Assembly: GCF_003427025.1 (NCBI RefSeq)
Contig: NZ_QVAI01000017.1
Coordinates: 1-64,000, forward strand
Length of the DNA stretch: 64,000 nt
Source: Jiangella endophytica
GTDB lineage: Bacteria > Actinomycetota > Actinomycetes > Jiangellales > Jiangellaceae
Direction: 5' to 3'
In this document: positions 17,001-25,795 of the stretch, one piece after another
Layout: each line of letters starts with the position of its first letter
Position numbering within the stretch: the first letter of the stretch is position 1
Position numbers and translations under genes: made by a program
The notes under the pieces: model-generated
The model's database searches: none
What the model was told of the DNA's origin: nothing
Seen by the model: only the letters and a program-made list of their open reading frames with translations

Positions 17001-18405
17001 AGGTGCCGTCGGGCTCGGGGTGGATGCGCAGCACCTTGCCGCGCAGGTCGTTAGTGTTGCCGGAGCTGCGCTGGGCGTCGAACGAGCCCCGGCCGGGCCG
17101 CTCGTCGATCGGCGCGTAGCCCTCGGACTCGAACGGGTTGGTGTCGTCGCCGGTCGCGAGGTACAGGTTGCCGGCCGCGTCGAAGCTCAGGGAGCCGCCG
17201 GCGTGGCCCGAGACGGCCCGGTCGACCGGGACCTCGAGCAGCTGCACCTCACTGGCGAGGTCGAGCGTCGTGCCGGTGAGCGTGAACCGCGACAGCCGCT
17301 GCTCGGCCTGTGTCCCGTCGGGCGAGTAGTAGAGGTAGATCCAGCCGTTGCTGACGAAGTCGGGGTCCAGCGCGACGCCGAGCAGGCCGTCCTCGCGCTG
17401 CGTGTAGACGTCGAGCGTGCCGACGACGGTCGTCTGGCTGCTCTCCGGGTCGATCACCCGGACCTCTCCGGCCCGCTCGACGTAGACCACCCGGCCGTCC
17501 GCCGCGACGTCCAGCTCCATCGGGTTCGCCGTGCCGGTGTCGAGCGGGACCTTGTCGAAGCTGTCCCAGACGGTGCCGCCGCAGTCGGCCGCTGTCGCGC
17601 CGGCCGCGGTCTCGATGCCGCCGAGCAGGTGCTGCAGGAACTCCGGCTCGGCGTAGCTCTCGGTCGTGTGGCCGCCGGCGGTGTACCAGGCGCGGCCGCC
17701 GTCGTAGGTCTGGCACCAGGCGATCGGGTGGTCCAGGCCCATCGGGTTCGCCTCGGGGTCGTACGTGGACTCGTCCAGGCTGGCCAGCACGTGCACGTCG
17801 CCGCGCGGGTTGGTGCGGAAGCTGTACCACTCGTCGAACCGCTCCCAGCCGGCGTCCAGGTGAGCGGTCGAGGGGTGGGTGCGGTCGGCGACCTGGATGG
17901 TGGCGTCCTGGTTGCGCGGGTGACCCTGGAAGTAGGCGCCGACCAGCTCGCCGTACCACGGCCAGTCGTACTCGGTGTCGGACGCGGCATGGACCCCGGC
18001 GTAGCCGCCGCCGGCCTGGATGTAGCGCTCGAACGCCGCCTGCTGGTCGTCGTTCAGGACGTCGCCGGTGGTGGACAGCCAGACGACGGCGTCGTACTGG
18101 GCGAGGTTCTCGTCGGTGAACGCGGTGGCGTCCTCGGTGGCGGTGACGGTGAACTCGTGCTCGGCGGCCAGTTGCTGGATCGCGGCGATGCCGGCCGGGA
18201 TCGAGTCATGCCGGAACGCGGCCGTCTTCGAGAACACGAGGATCGAGTAGCCGCCGTGTCCGGGGTGGGCAGCGGCCTCGGGCGCCTGCGCTGCCTGCGC
18301 GCCGAGCGCGGCCAGCAGCCCGGCGATCAAGGCGACGACCGCGACCAAAGCGGCCGGTCTGCGCGGGTGTCGGGCGCGTCTGCGGCGCGGTCCGGGCTGA
18401 GCCAT
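14086..18405 (-). CDS. Secreted ThuA / PQQ-type sugar dehydrogenase / PKD / CBM6 / DUF1080-like protein
   Basis: 1439 aa with a twin-Arg-rich N-terminus and signal helix (PAALVAVVALIAGLLAAL). Domains in order, approximate residues: ThuA class-I-amidotransferase-like (50-245; ILVFSKTAAFRHDSI, GGGYAGVHAASDTEYDWPWY, GGRAWYTAGGHTTESYAEPE); glucose/sorbosone dehydrogenase beta-propeller (265-685; GLLGVALDPDF, SGHAGGSLSFDAAGNLYLATGD, AMGFRNPFRI, PDGALYLIEWGTGF); PKD (695-775); a Cys-containing linker domain; CBM6-like (EAEHYQTQSGV, DDGDYISYDPMNL); second PKD (TYAWDFGDGTTATG); a DUF1080/LamG-like domain (DEFDGDRLDGCRWDQVVRP); and a short acidic tail. ATG at 18405 has GGAGAGG 8 nt upstream. It probably binds and oxidises or trims extracellular polysaccharide. 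Its promoter carries two operator-like sites. Confidence 0.88.
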   Translation of the reverse strand: MAQPGPRRRRARHPRRPAALVAVVALIAGLLAALGAQAAQAPEAAAHPGHGGYSILVFSKTAAFRHDSIPAGIAAIQQLAAEHEFTVTATEDATAFTDENLAQYDAVVWLSTTGDVLNDDQQAAFERYIQAGGGYAGVHAASDTEYDWPWYGELVGAYFQGHPRNQDATIQVADRTHPSTAHLDAGWERFDEWYSFRTNPRGDVHVLASLDESTYDPEANPMGLDHPIAWCQTYDGGRAWYTAGGHTTESYAEPEFLQHLLGGIETAAGATAADCGGTVWDSFDKVPLDTGTANPMELDVAADGRVVYVERAGEVRVIDPESSQTTVVGTLDVYTQREDGLLGVALDPDFVSNGWIYLYYSPDGTQAEQRLSRFTLTGTTLDLASEVQLLEVPVDRAVSGHAGGSLSFDAAGNLYLATGDDTNPFESEGYAPIDERPGRGSFDAQRSSGNTNDLRGKVLRIHPEPDGTYTVPAGNLFASGTAQTRPEIYAMGFRNPFRIEVDGATGALLVGDYGPDAPQANPDRGTEGQVEWNRITAAGNYGWPYCHGAGPFRDWDFATRTAGPAFDCANPVNDSPNNTGLAELPPVVAPDVYYGRSETGTNRPELGTGGGAMAGPVYRYDESLDSDVKWPAYYDGAALFYEWTNTEDGYVRPFDNDVWEFRLDGDSVHDVNPLLSSMEFLRPMDMTFGPDGALYLIEWGTGFGGNNADSGIYRVEYTGVGTRPVAQVSADPTSGALPLTVRFSSEGSGHPSGLPVTYHWAFGDGAESADPDPEHTYTVAGQYSARLTVTAEDGATRSQTVQITAGNTAPEVTLDPPADGGFFDFGDDIAYGIDVTDAEDGSTGSGIGCDGVDLQVLFGHAGHAHPVEVLPGCEGTVATSTDAGHPAGEDLFWVLEARYTDRGGAGVGALTGRDLHVLQPKLKEAEHYQTQSGVQLEATSDPRGGRQNIGFIDDGDYISYDPMNLAGIDAITYRLASGGSGGRIEIRSGAPDGPLVGDSGFIPPTGGWQSWTDVTVPVEDPGGTHELFFVFRHEPGSTGLFNLNYLKFRGKGVSVDARPEIWSVEATPPSGELPYEVTLSAEATDPEGQELTYAWDFGDGTTATGAQVTHTYELSGVYRPTVTVTDAAGSQAHDSVRVEAVPEASPPIECADPGSDPAPDDEFDGDRLDGCRWDQVVRPDLNRFRVEGGQLKIDTTPTNLFDQHNNAPNLMLQTLPAGDWVIETKVSGPVCERWQQGGLLVYESDRTFLKLDYVGTSPVGEPCERKIEMRHEIDDIFQPAFPEVTLPDGVTTWWLRLEKTGTTYTGYYSSDGVTFEPVGVIENDRLATADVGLYAFGQEQTQATTVAFDWFHVLESEPPDACPDSDESPTVVIRDVDSGVPNYERDDGCTVEDLIEDEIEWPNEGRFLMHVRSVTQHLVHDGVLTRAERGAIIAAAGRS

Positions 18406-18495
18406 GAGCGGTTCCTCTCCGTTGAGTCCCCCTGCCCCACTGCCCCCCGTGCCTTGCCCGGCCTGGCTGCGCATTCGTCTGGGCGCCCGCCGAAT

Positions 18496-18520
18496 GTAAC
18501 CGGTATCAGTAACCGGTTAC
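18496..18520. promoter_or_regulatory. Doubled LacI-type operator upstream of the ThuA/GSDH operon
   Basis: GTAACCGGTTAC at 18509-18520 is a perfect 12-bp palindrome. GTAACCGGTATC at 18496-18507 is a near copy in direct orientation, 13 bp away. A central CCGG flanked by A/T-rich arms in an otherwise very GC-rich region is characteristic of LacI/GalR-family operators controlling sugar genes. The site lies about 90-110 bp upstream of the ATG at 18405. No LacI gene is in the window, so the regulator would act from elsewhere. Confidence 0.7.
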
Positions 18521-19121
18521 GAGGAGAGAGTTCCGTACCGAATGTCCGGTGTCAAGAGGTCGGCCGCGGGTGGCGACGTCGACCGGCGCCCGATGCGCTC
18601 CAAGATCATCCACGATTCGTTGCGTGATAGCGCCGCAGATCCTGGATGATCATGGCGACGGCGTCGTTCGGTGTCGTCGGCCGGCACAGGGCGCGTCGGC
18701 GCGCGTACGCAGGCCGGACAGGCGGACGTTGTCGGTGCCCGCCCGTAGAGTGACCAGCCCACCCAGCCGGGAGGGGACCGTTCCCGGGCAGAACGCGACC
18801 GCACCCGGACAGTCGGGGACTACGACCGCCGATCTGAAAGACCCGCGCGACCGCAGCTGCCGAAACGGACCAACCCCAGCCCCGACCCGCCGCGGAGCCC
18901 GACCCGCCCGCGAAGCCCCACCGACCCGCCGGCTCCGACCAGCCCGTCAGCCCGCGAAGCCCCACCGACCCGCCGGGCCCGACCAGCCCGTCAGCCCGCG
19001 AAGCCCGACCAGCCCGCCGCGGAGCCCACCAGCCCGCCGCAGGGCCAGCCCGCCACGGAGCCCACCAGCCCGCCACGAGCCCGAACCCGGGCACCAGAGC
19101 CGACTGCCACGGGCCTGGGTG
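18521..19121. other. Gene-free intergenic region with imperfect inverted and tandem repeats
   Basis: About 600 bp between the ThuA-gene promoter and the dusB stop contain no convincing gene. At 18601-18656, CCAAGATCATCCA and TGGATGATCATGG form a 13-bp inverted repeat with one mismatch and a loop of about 28 nt. Downstream is a C-rich, Pro-codon-like tract with tandem repeats (listed separately). A 162-codon open frame on the minus strand (18606-19094) is low-complexity and crosses the repeats, so it is not annotated. Confidence 0.7.
18907..19019. repeat. 44-bp tandem repeat, 2.6 copies
   Basis: Unit 1 (18907-18950) and unit 2 (18951-18994) begin CCCGCGAAGCCCCACCGACC and differ at two bases only; a third copy starts at 18995 and degenerates into shorter CCAGCCCGCC units up to about 19080. 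The period is not a multiple of 3, so the repeat is not coding. It ends some 40-100 bp beyond the dusB stop and may mark a recombination or slippage site. Confidence 0.8.
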
Positions 19122-20276
19122 TCAGCCGCCGGAGATGTCGAGCTCGGCGTCGGCGAGGTCGCCGGTGACGCCGTCGGCGTCGTCGAGCCAGCCGGCCGGG
19201 AGCGCCACCTTGCGCGGGCTGCCCTGCCGGCCGCGCGGCTGGCCCAACTCGGCCTCCGGGTAGGGCTGCGCCGGGTCGAGGTCGGCCAGCAGGGTGTCGA
19301 GCTCGGCCAGCGTCGACACCATGCCCAGTGACGCGCGGACCTGCTGCCCGGCGACGAACCCCTTGAGGTACCAGGCCATGTGCTTGCGCATGTCGCGCAG
19401 GCCGCGATCTTCGCCCATGAGGTCGGCGAGCAGCTCGGCGTGCCGGCGCATCATCGCGGCCACCTCGCCGAGCGTCGGCAGCGACGGCGGCGGCGAGCCG
19501 CTCAGCACGGCCGCGAGGTCGCGGAACAGCCACGGCCGGCCGAGGCAGCCGCGGCCGACGACGACGCCGTCGGCGCCGGTGGCCTCGAGCATGCGGACGG
19601 CGTCGGCGGCCTCCCAGATGTCGCCGTTGCCGAGCACCGGGATCGACACGTGCTCCTTGAGCCGCGCGATGGACGTCCAGTCGGCGGTGCCGGAGTAGTG
19701 CTGGACGGCGGTGCGCCCGTGCAGCGCGATGGCGGCGCAGCCGGTGTCCTCGGCGATGCGGCCGGCGTCGAGGTAGGTGAGGTGGTCGTCGTCGATGCCC
19801 TTGCGGGTCTTCATCGTGACGGGGATGCCGTACGGCTGCGCGGCACCGACGGCCGAGCGCAGGATCTGCTCGAGCAGCCCGCGCTTGAACGGCAGTGCCG
19901 CGCCGCCGCCCTTGCGGGTGACCTTGGGCACCGGGCAACCGAAGTTGAGGTCGACGTGGGCGACGCCGTACTCGCCGGCGAGCACCTTCACGGCCTCGCC
20001 GACGTAATAGGGGTCGACGCCGTAGAGCTGGACCGAGCGGACGTCCTCGACGTCGGCGAAGACCAGCATGTTCAGCGTCTTCTCGTCGCGCTCGACGACG
20101 CCGCGGGAGGTGATCATCTCGCACACGTAGAGTCCGGCGCCCTGCTCGGCGCAGAGGCGGCGGAAGGCGGCGTTGGTGACGCCCGCCATCGGCGCGAGCA
20201 CGACGGGCGGGTCGATCTGCAACGAGCCCAGGCGCAGGGGGGCAACAGAGAGCACGGTGGTCATGGCGTCGCCCAT
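19122..20276 (-). CDS. dusB: tRNA-dihydrouridine synthase
   Basis: 384-aa FMN enzyme reducing specific uridines in tRNA to dihydrouridine. The TIM barrel starts with PPVVLAPMAGVTNAAFRRLC (about 24-43). The catalytic cysteine lies in LNFGCPVPKVTRKGGGAAL, the FMN/tRNA-binding His in IALHGRTAVQHYSG, and the phosphate-binding end is NGDIWEAADAVRMLE ... GVVVGRGCLGRPWLF. This is the DusB/NifR3 group used by most actinobacteria. The start could be 20276 (MGDAMTTV, GAGGGACA upstream) or 20264. The divergent ABC exporter begins 53 bp away. The C-terminal extension (PRKVALPAGWLDDADG) is typical of actinobacterial members. Confidence 0.95.
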   Translation of the reverse strand: MGDAMTTVLSVAPLRLGSLQIDPPVVLAPMAGVTNAAFRRLCAEQGAGLYVCEMITSRGVVERDEKTLNMLVFADVEDVRSVQLYGVDPYYVGEAVKVLAGEYGVAHVDLNFGCPVPKVTRKGGGAALPFKRGLLEQILRSAVGAAQPYGIPVTMKTRKGIDDDHLTYLDAGRIAEDTGCAAIALHGRTAVQHYSGTADWTSIARLKEHVSIPVLGNGDIWEAADAVRMLEATGADGVVVGRGCLGRPWLFRDLAAVLSGSPPPSLPTLGEVAAMMRRHAELLADLMGEDRGLRDMRKHMAWYLKGFVAGQQVRASLGMVSTLAELDTLLADLDPAQPYPEAELGQPRGRQGSPRKVALPAGWLDDADGVTGDLADAELDISGG

Positions 20277-20329
20277 TGTCCCTCATCCCGCCCCCACCCG
20301 GCTAACGTCGGCGGTGACGGGAGGCGAGC

Positions 20330-21232
20330 ATGGCCGACGACGCTGCGCTCATCGACATCACCGGACTCACCAAACGCTTCGGCACACTGACGGCGGTCGA
20401 CTCGCTCGACCTGCAGGTACGAGCCGGCGAGATCTACGGTCTGCTCGGGCCGAACGGCGCGGGCAAGTCCACGACCATCCGCACGCTGATGGGGTTTCTC
20501 CGCCCCACCGGCGGCCGTGCGGGACTGCTGGGCGGCACGGCCGACGATCTCACCATCCGCGCCAGGGTCGGCTACGTGGGCGGCGACGTCGTCCTCGATC
20601 GCGGGCTGCGTGCCGGAGACCTGCTGCGCTGGTACGCGGGCCTGCGGGGTGGCATCGACCCCGCGCGAGTGGACCGGCTGTGCGCGCTGCTGTCGCTGGA
20701 TCCCACACGGCGGATCGGCGAGTTGTCCAGCGGCAATCGGCAGAAAGTCGCCATCGTCCAGGCGTTCATGCACGAGCCCGGCGTGCTGGTGCTCGACGAG
20801 CCGACGGCCGGTCTGGACCCGCTGCTGCAACGCGGCGTGCTCCGCCTGGTCCGCGAGCGGCGCGACGCCGGAGCCGCCGTGCTGTTCTCGTCCCACCTGC
20901 TGCCGGAGGTCGAGGACGTCGCGGACCGGGTCGGCATCCTCCGGGCCGGCCGGCTGGTGCGCGAGGACACCATCGCCAACCTGCGCGAGATCGCCCGCCA
21001 CCGGCTGGAGCTGCGCTTCGCCACGGAGGTGCCGTCCGGCCTGTTCGACGCCATCCCCGGCGTCACCTCCGCCGAGACCGATGGGCGCACGGCCCGGGTG
21101 GTCGTCGACGGCAGCGTCGCGGACCTGATGCGGCGCGTCGCCGGCTACGGCGTCGACCGGATCGTCAGCCGCGACGAGGACCTCGAGGACATCTTCTTCG
21201 CCTACTACCAGGACGAGGACGGTGGCCGATGA
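20330..21232 (+). CDS. ABC-2 exporter ATP-binding protein
   Basis: 300-aa ATPase. Walker A is GPNGAGKST (about residues 43-51), the signature is ELSSGNRQKVAIVQAF, Walker B is VLVLDEPTAGLDP, and the switch His is in VLFSSHLLPEVEDVADR. The C-terminal 80 residues are the small beta domain found in CcmA/DrrA-like exporters. The ATG follows GGGAGGCGAGC. It is coupled by an ATGA overlap to the permease that follows, so the two form one half-transporter each of an ABC-2 efflux complex. Substrate is unknown; such pairs export antibiotics or lipids, or act as self-protection. Confidence 0.92.
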   Translation: MADDAALIDITGLTKRFGTLTAVDSLDLQVRAGEIYGLLGPNGAGKSTTIRTLMGFLRPTGGRAGLLGGTADDLTIRARVGYVGGDVVLDRGLRAGDLLRWYAGLRGGIDPARVDRLCALLSLDPTRRIGELSSGNRQKVAIVQAFMHEPGVLVLDEPTAGLDPLLQRGVLRLVRERRDAGAAVLFSSHLLPEVEDVADRVGILRAGRLVREDTIANLREIARHRLELRFATEVPSGLFDAIPGVTSAETDGRTARVVVDGSVADLMRRVAGYGVDRIVSRDEDLEDIFFAYYQDEDGGR

Positions 21233-22056
21233 GCACGGCGACGGGGTCGTCGGCGCGGCGCGGTGGCGTCCTGCGCCAGATGCTGGCGGAGCGCGTACGC
21301 ACCCTGCTCTGGTGGTCCGTCGCGATCGCCGCGCTCGCCGCCGTCGTCGGTGCCAGCTACCCGGCCGTGCGCAGCGTCGGCGGGCAGATCGACCAGCTGA
21401 TGCGCCGGCTGCCCGAGGGCGTGCTCGAGCTGATGGCCGCGAGCGGCGGGCTGGTGAGTCCGGCCGGCTATCTGAACAGCCGCTTCTACTCCGGCTTGTT
21501 CCCGGTCCTGCTGCTGGTCTTCGGGATCATGGTCGCGGCGTGGACGATCGCCGGCGCCGAGCGGGAGGGAACGCTGGAACCCCTCCTCGCCAACCCGGTC
21601 AGCCGCACCCGGGTCGCGCTGGAGCGCTACGCGGGCGCCATCGTCATGGTGGCCGTCCTGGCGGGCGTCGGGACCGCGGTATTCGTGCTGCTGCGCGGCC
21701 CGTTCGAGCTCACCGAGCTGAGCCTCGGCCGGCTGGCGGCGGCGGGCGTCGGCGTGTTCCTCCTGGTGTCGGTGTTCACCAGCCTGACCTTCGCCGCCGG
21801 CGCCGCGGGCGCCGGCAAGGGCGGGGCGATCGCCGCCGGGGCGGGCACGGCGGCCGTCACCTACCTCGTCTTCGCCCTGTCCGCGTTCGTCCCGTTCTTC
21901 CGGAACCTGCGCTGGCTGTCGCCGTGGTACTGGTTCCTGTCGCCGTCGCCGCTGACCGACGGCTGGACCGCCCAGGCGCTCTGGCCGCCGCTGGTGGTCA
22001 TCGTCCCGGCGGTGGTCGTGGGGACGATCTGGTTCGCCCGCCGAGACCTGCGGTGA
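21229..22056 (+). CDS. ABC-2 type exporter permease
   Basis: 275-aa membrane protein starting at the ATG that overlaps the ATPase stop (ATGA). Six hydrophobic segments are visible: WWSVAIAALAAVVGASYP near the N-terminus, then FPVLLLVFGIMVAAWTIAG, the ABC-2 landmark GAEREGTLEPLLANPVSRTR, MVAVLAGVGTAVFVLL, GVGVFLLVSVFTSLTFAAG, AVTYLVFALSAFVPFF, and LVVIVPAVVVGTIWFARRD at the end. It pairs with the preceding ATPase. It converges with glyS 9 bp downstream. Confidence 0.9.
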   Translation: MSTATGSSARRGGVLRQMLAERVRTLLWWSVAIAALAAVVGASYPAVRSVGGQIDQLMRRLPEGVLELMAASGGLVSPAGYLNSRFYSGLFPVLLLVFGIMVAAWTIAGAEREGTLEPLLANPVSRTRVALERYAGAIVMVAVLAGVGTAVFVLLRGPFELTELSLGRLAAAGVGVFLLVSVFTSLTFAAGAAGAGKGGAIAAGAGTAAVTYLVFALSAFVPFFRNLRWLSPWYWFLSPSPLTDGWTAQALWPPLVVIVPAVVVGTIWFARRDLR

Positions 22057-22065
22057 CGGGCCCGT

Positions 22066-23454
<1,389 letters not shown>

Positions 23455-23479
23455 TCCATTCGGGGTCTCGGCGTCCAGG

Positions 23480-24706
23480 TCAAGCTTCGAGGGTAGACGA
23501 CACCGGCTTGCGGCGTCGGCCAGCGGGCCGGGCCGATCGTCCCCGTACCGCCAGGACCGCCAGCGCCGTCGTGACCGGCACCGCCGCGATGATGCCGAGG
23601 CCGCCGACCAGCGCACGGACGATCTCCTGCGCGACCGCCTCGGTCGTGATGACGTCGGTCACACTCTGCCCGACGACGCTGAACAGCATCAGCAGCGGCA
23701 GTGAGGCACCGACATAGGCGAGGACCAGCGTGTTCACCGTGGCCGCGACGTGCTCGCGGCCGATGCGCAGCCCGGCGCCCAGCAGCGACCGGCGCGACGA
23801 CGTCGGGTCGGCCGCGGCCAGCTCCCACACCGCGGCGCTCTGCGTGACGGTGACGTCGTCGAGCACGCCGAGGGCGCCGATGACCAACCCGGCGAGCAGC
23901 AGCCCGCGCAGGTCGATCTCGGTGTTGACGGTGCCGATGTACGACGACGCCTCGCCCGCCAGCCCGGTGAAGTGCGCCACCGACGTGAACAGCGAGCCGA
24001 GCAGCCCGGTGAGAGCGAGACTGACCAGCGTGCCGATCAGGGCGACGGACGTGCGGATGGACACCCCGTGCGCGAGGTACAGCGTCACGATCATGATCAG
24101 CGACGCCCCGACCACCGCGACCGGCAGCGGCGACTCCCCCGTGAGCAGCGCCGGCAGGACGAACACCAGCAGCACCACCAGCGAGACGCCCAGCCCGCCC
24201 AGCGCCGCCAGCCCCTTCCAGCCGGACAGCACGACGACGGCGACGGAGAACAGGCCGGCCAGCCAGAGCAGCGGCACGTCGCGCTGGAAGTCGAGCACCT
24301 CGTAGCGGCTCTCCAGCGGGGCGTCGGGCAGCGCGCTGAGCACGACCGCGTCGCCCTCGTGGAACTCCGGCGCCCCGACGCCGAACGGCAGCGGCACGAC
24401 GGTCTCGACACCCTCGTCCGGACCCGCGTCGACGCGGACCTGTGCCTGCAGGCACTGGGCGGCGGTGTCCTCACCCTCCGGCGTCGGCGGGGTGTCGACG
24501 ACGTCCTCGCACGGTTCGACGGACAGGATCGTGCCGTCGGTGCGCACGCCGGCCTCGATGCTGGGCGGATCGCCGTCGGGCCAGAGCGCGATGAGACCCG
24601 CGATGGTGGCCAGGACCAGCGGTATCAGCACCGCCAGCACCAGCCGGCGCACCTGCGGCCCGGCCGGCGGCGCGGGTTCGCCGCCGTGCAGGTGGACGGC
24701 GCTCAC
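23480..24706 (-). CDS. YibE/F family membrane protein
   Basis: 408 aa. One N-terminal helix ([22 protein letters not shown]), an extracytoplasmic beta-rich segment with two Cys ([24 protein letters not shown]) and seven to eight further helices. The conserved YibE/F motifs are [55 protein letters not shown] and [21 protein letters not shown]. Physiological role of the family is not established. GTG start at 24706 overlaps the stop of the upstream ABM gene as GTGA, so the two are translationally coupled. Confidence 0.88.
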   Translation of the reverse strand: MSAVHLHGGEPAPPAGPQVRRLVLAVLIPLVLATIAGLIALWPDGDPPSIEAGVRTDGTILSVEPCEDVVDTPPTPEGEDTAAQCLQAQVRVDAGPDEGVETVVPLPFGVGAPEFHEGDAVVLSALPDAPLESRYEVLDFQRDVPLLWLAGLFSVAVVVLSGWKGLAALGGLGVSLVVLLVFVLPALLTGESPLPVAVVGASLIMIVTLYLAHGVSIRTSVALIGTLVSLALTGLLGSLFTSVAHFTGLAGEASSYIGTVNTEIDLRGLLLAGLVIGALGVLDDVTVTQSAAVWELAAADPTSSRRSLLGAGLRIGREHVAATVNTLVLAYVGASLPLLMLFSVVGQSVTDVITTEAVAQEIVRALVGGLGIIAAVPVTTALAVLAVRGRSARPAGRRRKPVSSTLEA

Positions 24707-25131
24707 TCGTGGTCGCCGCGGTCGGAACCGGCCGAGGCACGCGTCTCAGCCGAGGCCGCATCGAAATCCGTCGGGACGGTGGGCGCGGCGGCCTGGCCGA
24801 GCCCCACCTCGTCGGCGTCGGAGGCCCGGACGCTGGCGCCGGAGCTGTGCACCGTCGCGATGATCTCGAACGCCGTCGGCTCGTCGATGGCCAGCGACAG
24901 CAGCGGCACCGCCTCGAGCTTGGCCTCGTACGACGACAGCGCGCGGCGGTAGGAGCCGACGTTCCGCCACTCGCTGCTGACCACCCACAGCTCCGGATCG
25001 TCGGCGGCTCGGCCGACGTGGCCGCCGAGCCAGCCAGGCTTGGTCGCGAGCACCTCGAGGGCGCGCCGCGCGCGATCGCGGAACGGGACCGCGTCCGCGG
25101 GCGGGACGCGGTACCGGGTGACGACGAGCAT
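24703..25131 (-). CDS. Antibiotic biosynthesis monooxygenase (ABM) domain protein
   Basis: 142 aa, with a dimeric ferredoxin-like ABM fold over about residues 1-95: [62 protein letters not shown] proteins act as cofactor-free oxygenases, haem-degrading enzymes or simple stress proteins; no haem-ligand set is evident. The C-terminal 45 residues are low-complexity (ASDADEVGLGQ, ASAETRASAGSD). ATG at 25131 has AAGGA 5 nt upstream. The following YibE/F gene starts inside its stop codon. Confidence 0.8.
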   Translation of the reverse strand: MLVVTRYRVPPADAVPFRDRARRALEVLATKPGWLGGHVGRAADDPELWVVSSEWRNVGSYRRALSSYEAKLEAVPLLSLAIDEPTAFEIIATVHSSGASVRASDADEVGLGQAAAPTVPTDFDAASAETRASAGSDRGDHE

Positions 25132-25241
25132 CGTGATCCTTTCGAGGCTGGCGGCCGGCTCGACTCTGTCCGAGCCATGCAGCAGTATGTCGACCAACCA
25201 CCGTACGATGCTCGGTCGTCACCCGTCCCGAAGGATCTCCC

Positions 25242-25652
25242 GTGCCGCAGAACCGCCAGCCACGCCGCAACCCGAACCGCCGGCCCGCCGCGCCGGGCGC
25301 CGGGTCGCGCGCGCCGCGGTCCGGCGGCAGCCGCCGCCCCGCCCCGGCCGGTCCGCCGCCCAAGTCGAGCCTGCGCGCCCGCATCGAGTCCGTCAGCTAC
25401 CCGGTGCTGGTCAAGCTCACGGCGGCGCCCAAATGGCTGCTCGGCGCCGTCACGGCGGCGGTGCTGCTCGGCGGCCTGCTCGCCCCGCCGCCCATCGGGC
25501 CGGCGCTGCTCGGGCTGGTGGTGCTGTTCCTCGCCTGGCTGCTGGTGCTGGCCTGGCCGCGGCTGTCCGCCGGTCAGCGGCTGAGCCGCGGCTTCATCGT
25601 CGTGGCGCTCGGTGCACTGGTCGTCGCCCGCGCCGGCGGCTGGCTGGCCTGA
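25242..25652 (+). CDS. Small Pro/Arg-rich membrane protein (DUF6703-like)
   Basis: 136 aa. The first 45 residues are Arg/Pro-rich and disordered (RQPRRNPNRRPAAPG, SSLRARIESVSYPVLVKL). Three hydrophobic segments follow (WLLGAVTAAVLLGGLLAPPP, ALLGLVVLFLAWLLVLAWP, GFIVVALGALVVARAGG). Small proteins of this build beside glyS are common in actinomycetes (DUF6703); function is unknown. GTG at 25242 follows AAGGATCTCCC. It is divergent from the ABM gene, 110 bp away. Confidence 0.75.
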   Translation: MPQNRQPRRNPNRRPAAPGAGSRAPRSGGSRRPAPAGPPPKSSLRARIESVSYPVLVKLTAAPKWLLGAVTAAVLLGGLLAPPPIGPALLGLVVLFLAWLLVLAWPRLSAGQRLSRGFIVVALGALVVARAGGWLA

Positions 25653-25743
25653 CGCCGCAGCCGTCCCGCTCACCGCACCCGGCCGGCGCGCGAGTCGTTC
25701 TTCGCCGCCCTGGCGTGACCCCATTGATGGCGAAATGTCCTAG

Positions 25744-25762
25744 TTAGGTTAGGCTATTCTCG
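25744..25762 (+). promoter_or_regulatory. DtxR/IdeR-like iron box upstream of fbpABC
   Basis: TTAGGTTAGGCTATTCTCG matches the first 13 of 19 positions of the DtxR/IdeR consensus TTAGGTTAGGCTAACCTAA without a mismatch. It lies 34 bp upstream of the SBP start in an A/T-enriched patch. The metal-loaded repressor would shut off the iron importer when iron is plentiful. Confidence 0.85.
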
Positions 25763-25795
25763 CCCGTCAACGACCGCACGCCTTCCGGGGATCCC

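Noticed and set aside
13906-18627. 1573-codon open frame on the + strand opposite the ThuA/GSDH gene
   Set aside because: Antisense shadow of the real gene: long runs of Arg/Gly/Val without domain motifs, in the frame expected from high third-position GC on the other strand.
18606-19094. 162-codon minus-strand open frame next to dusB
   Set aside because: Crosses the 44-bp noncoding tandem repeats; Gly/Trp/Ala-rich low complexity with no ribosome binding site.
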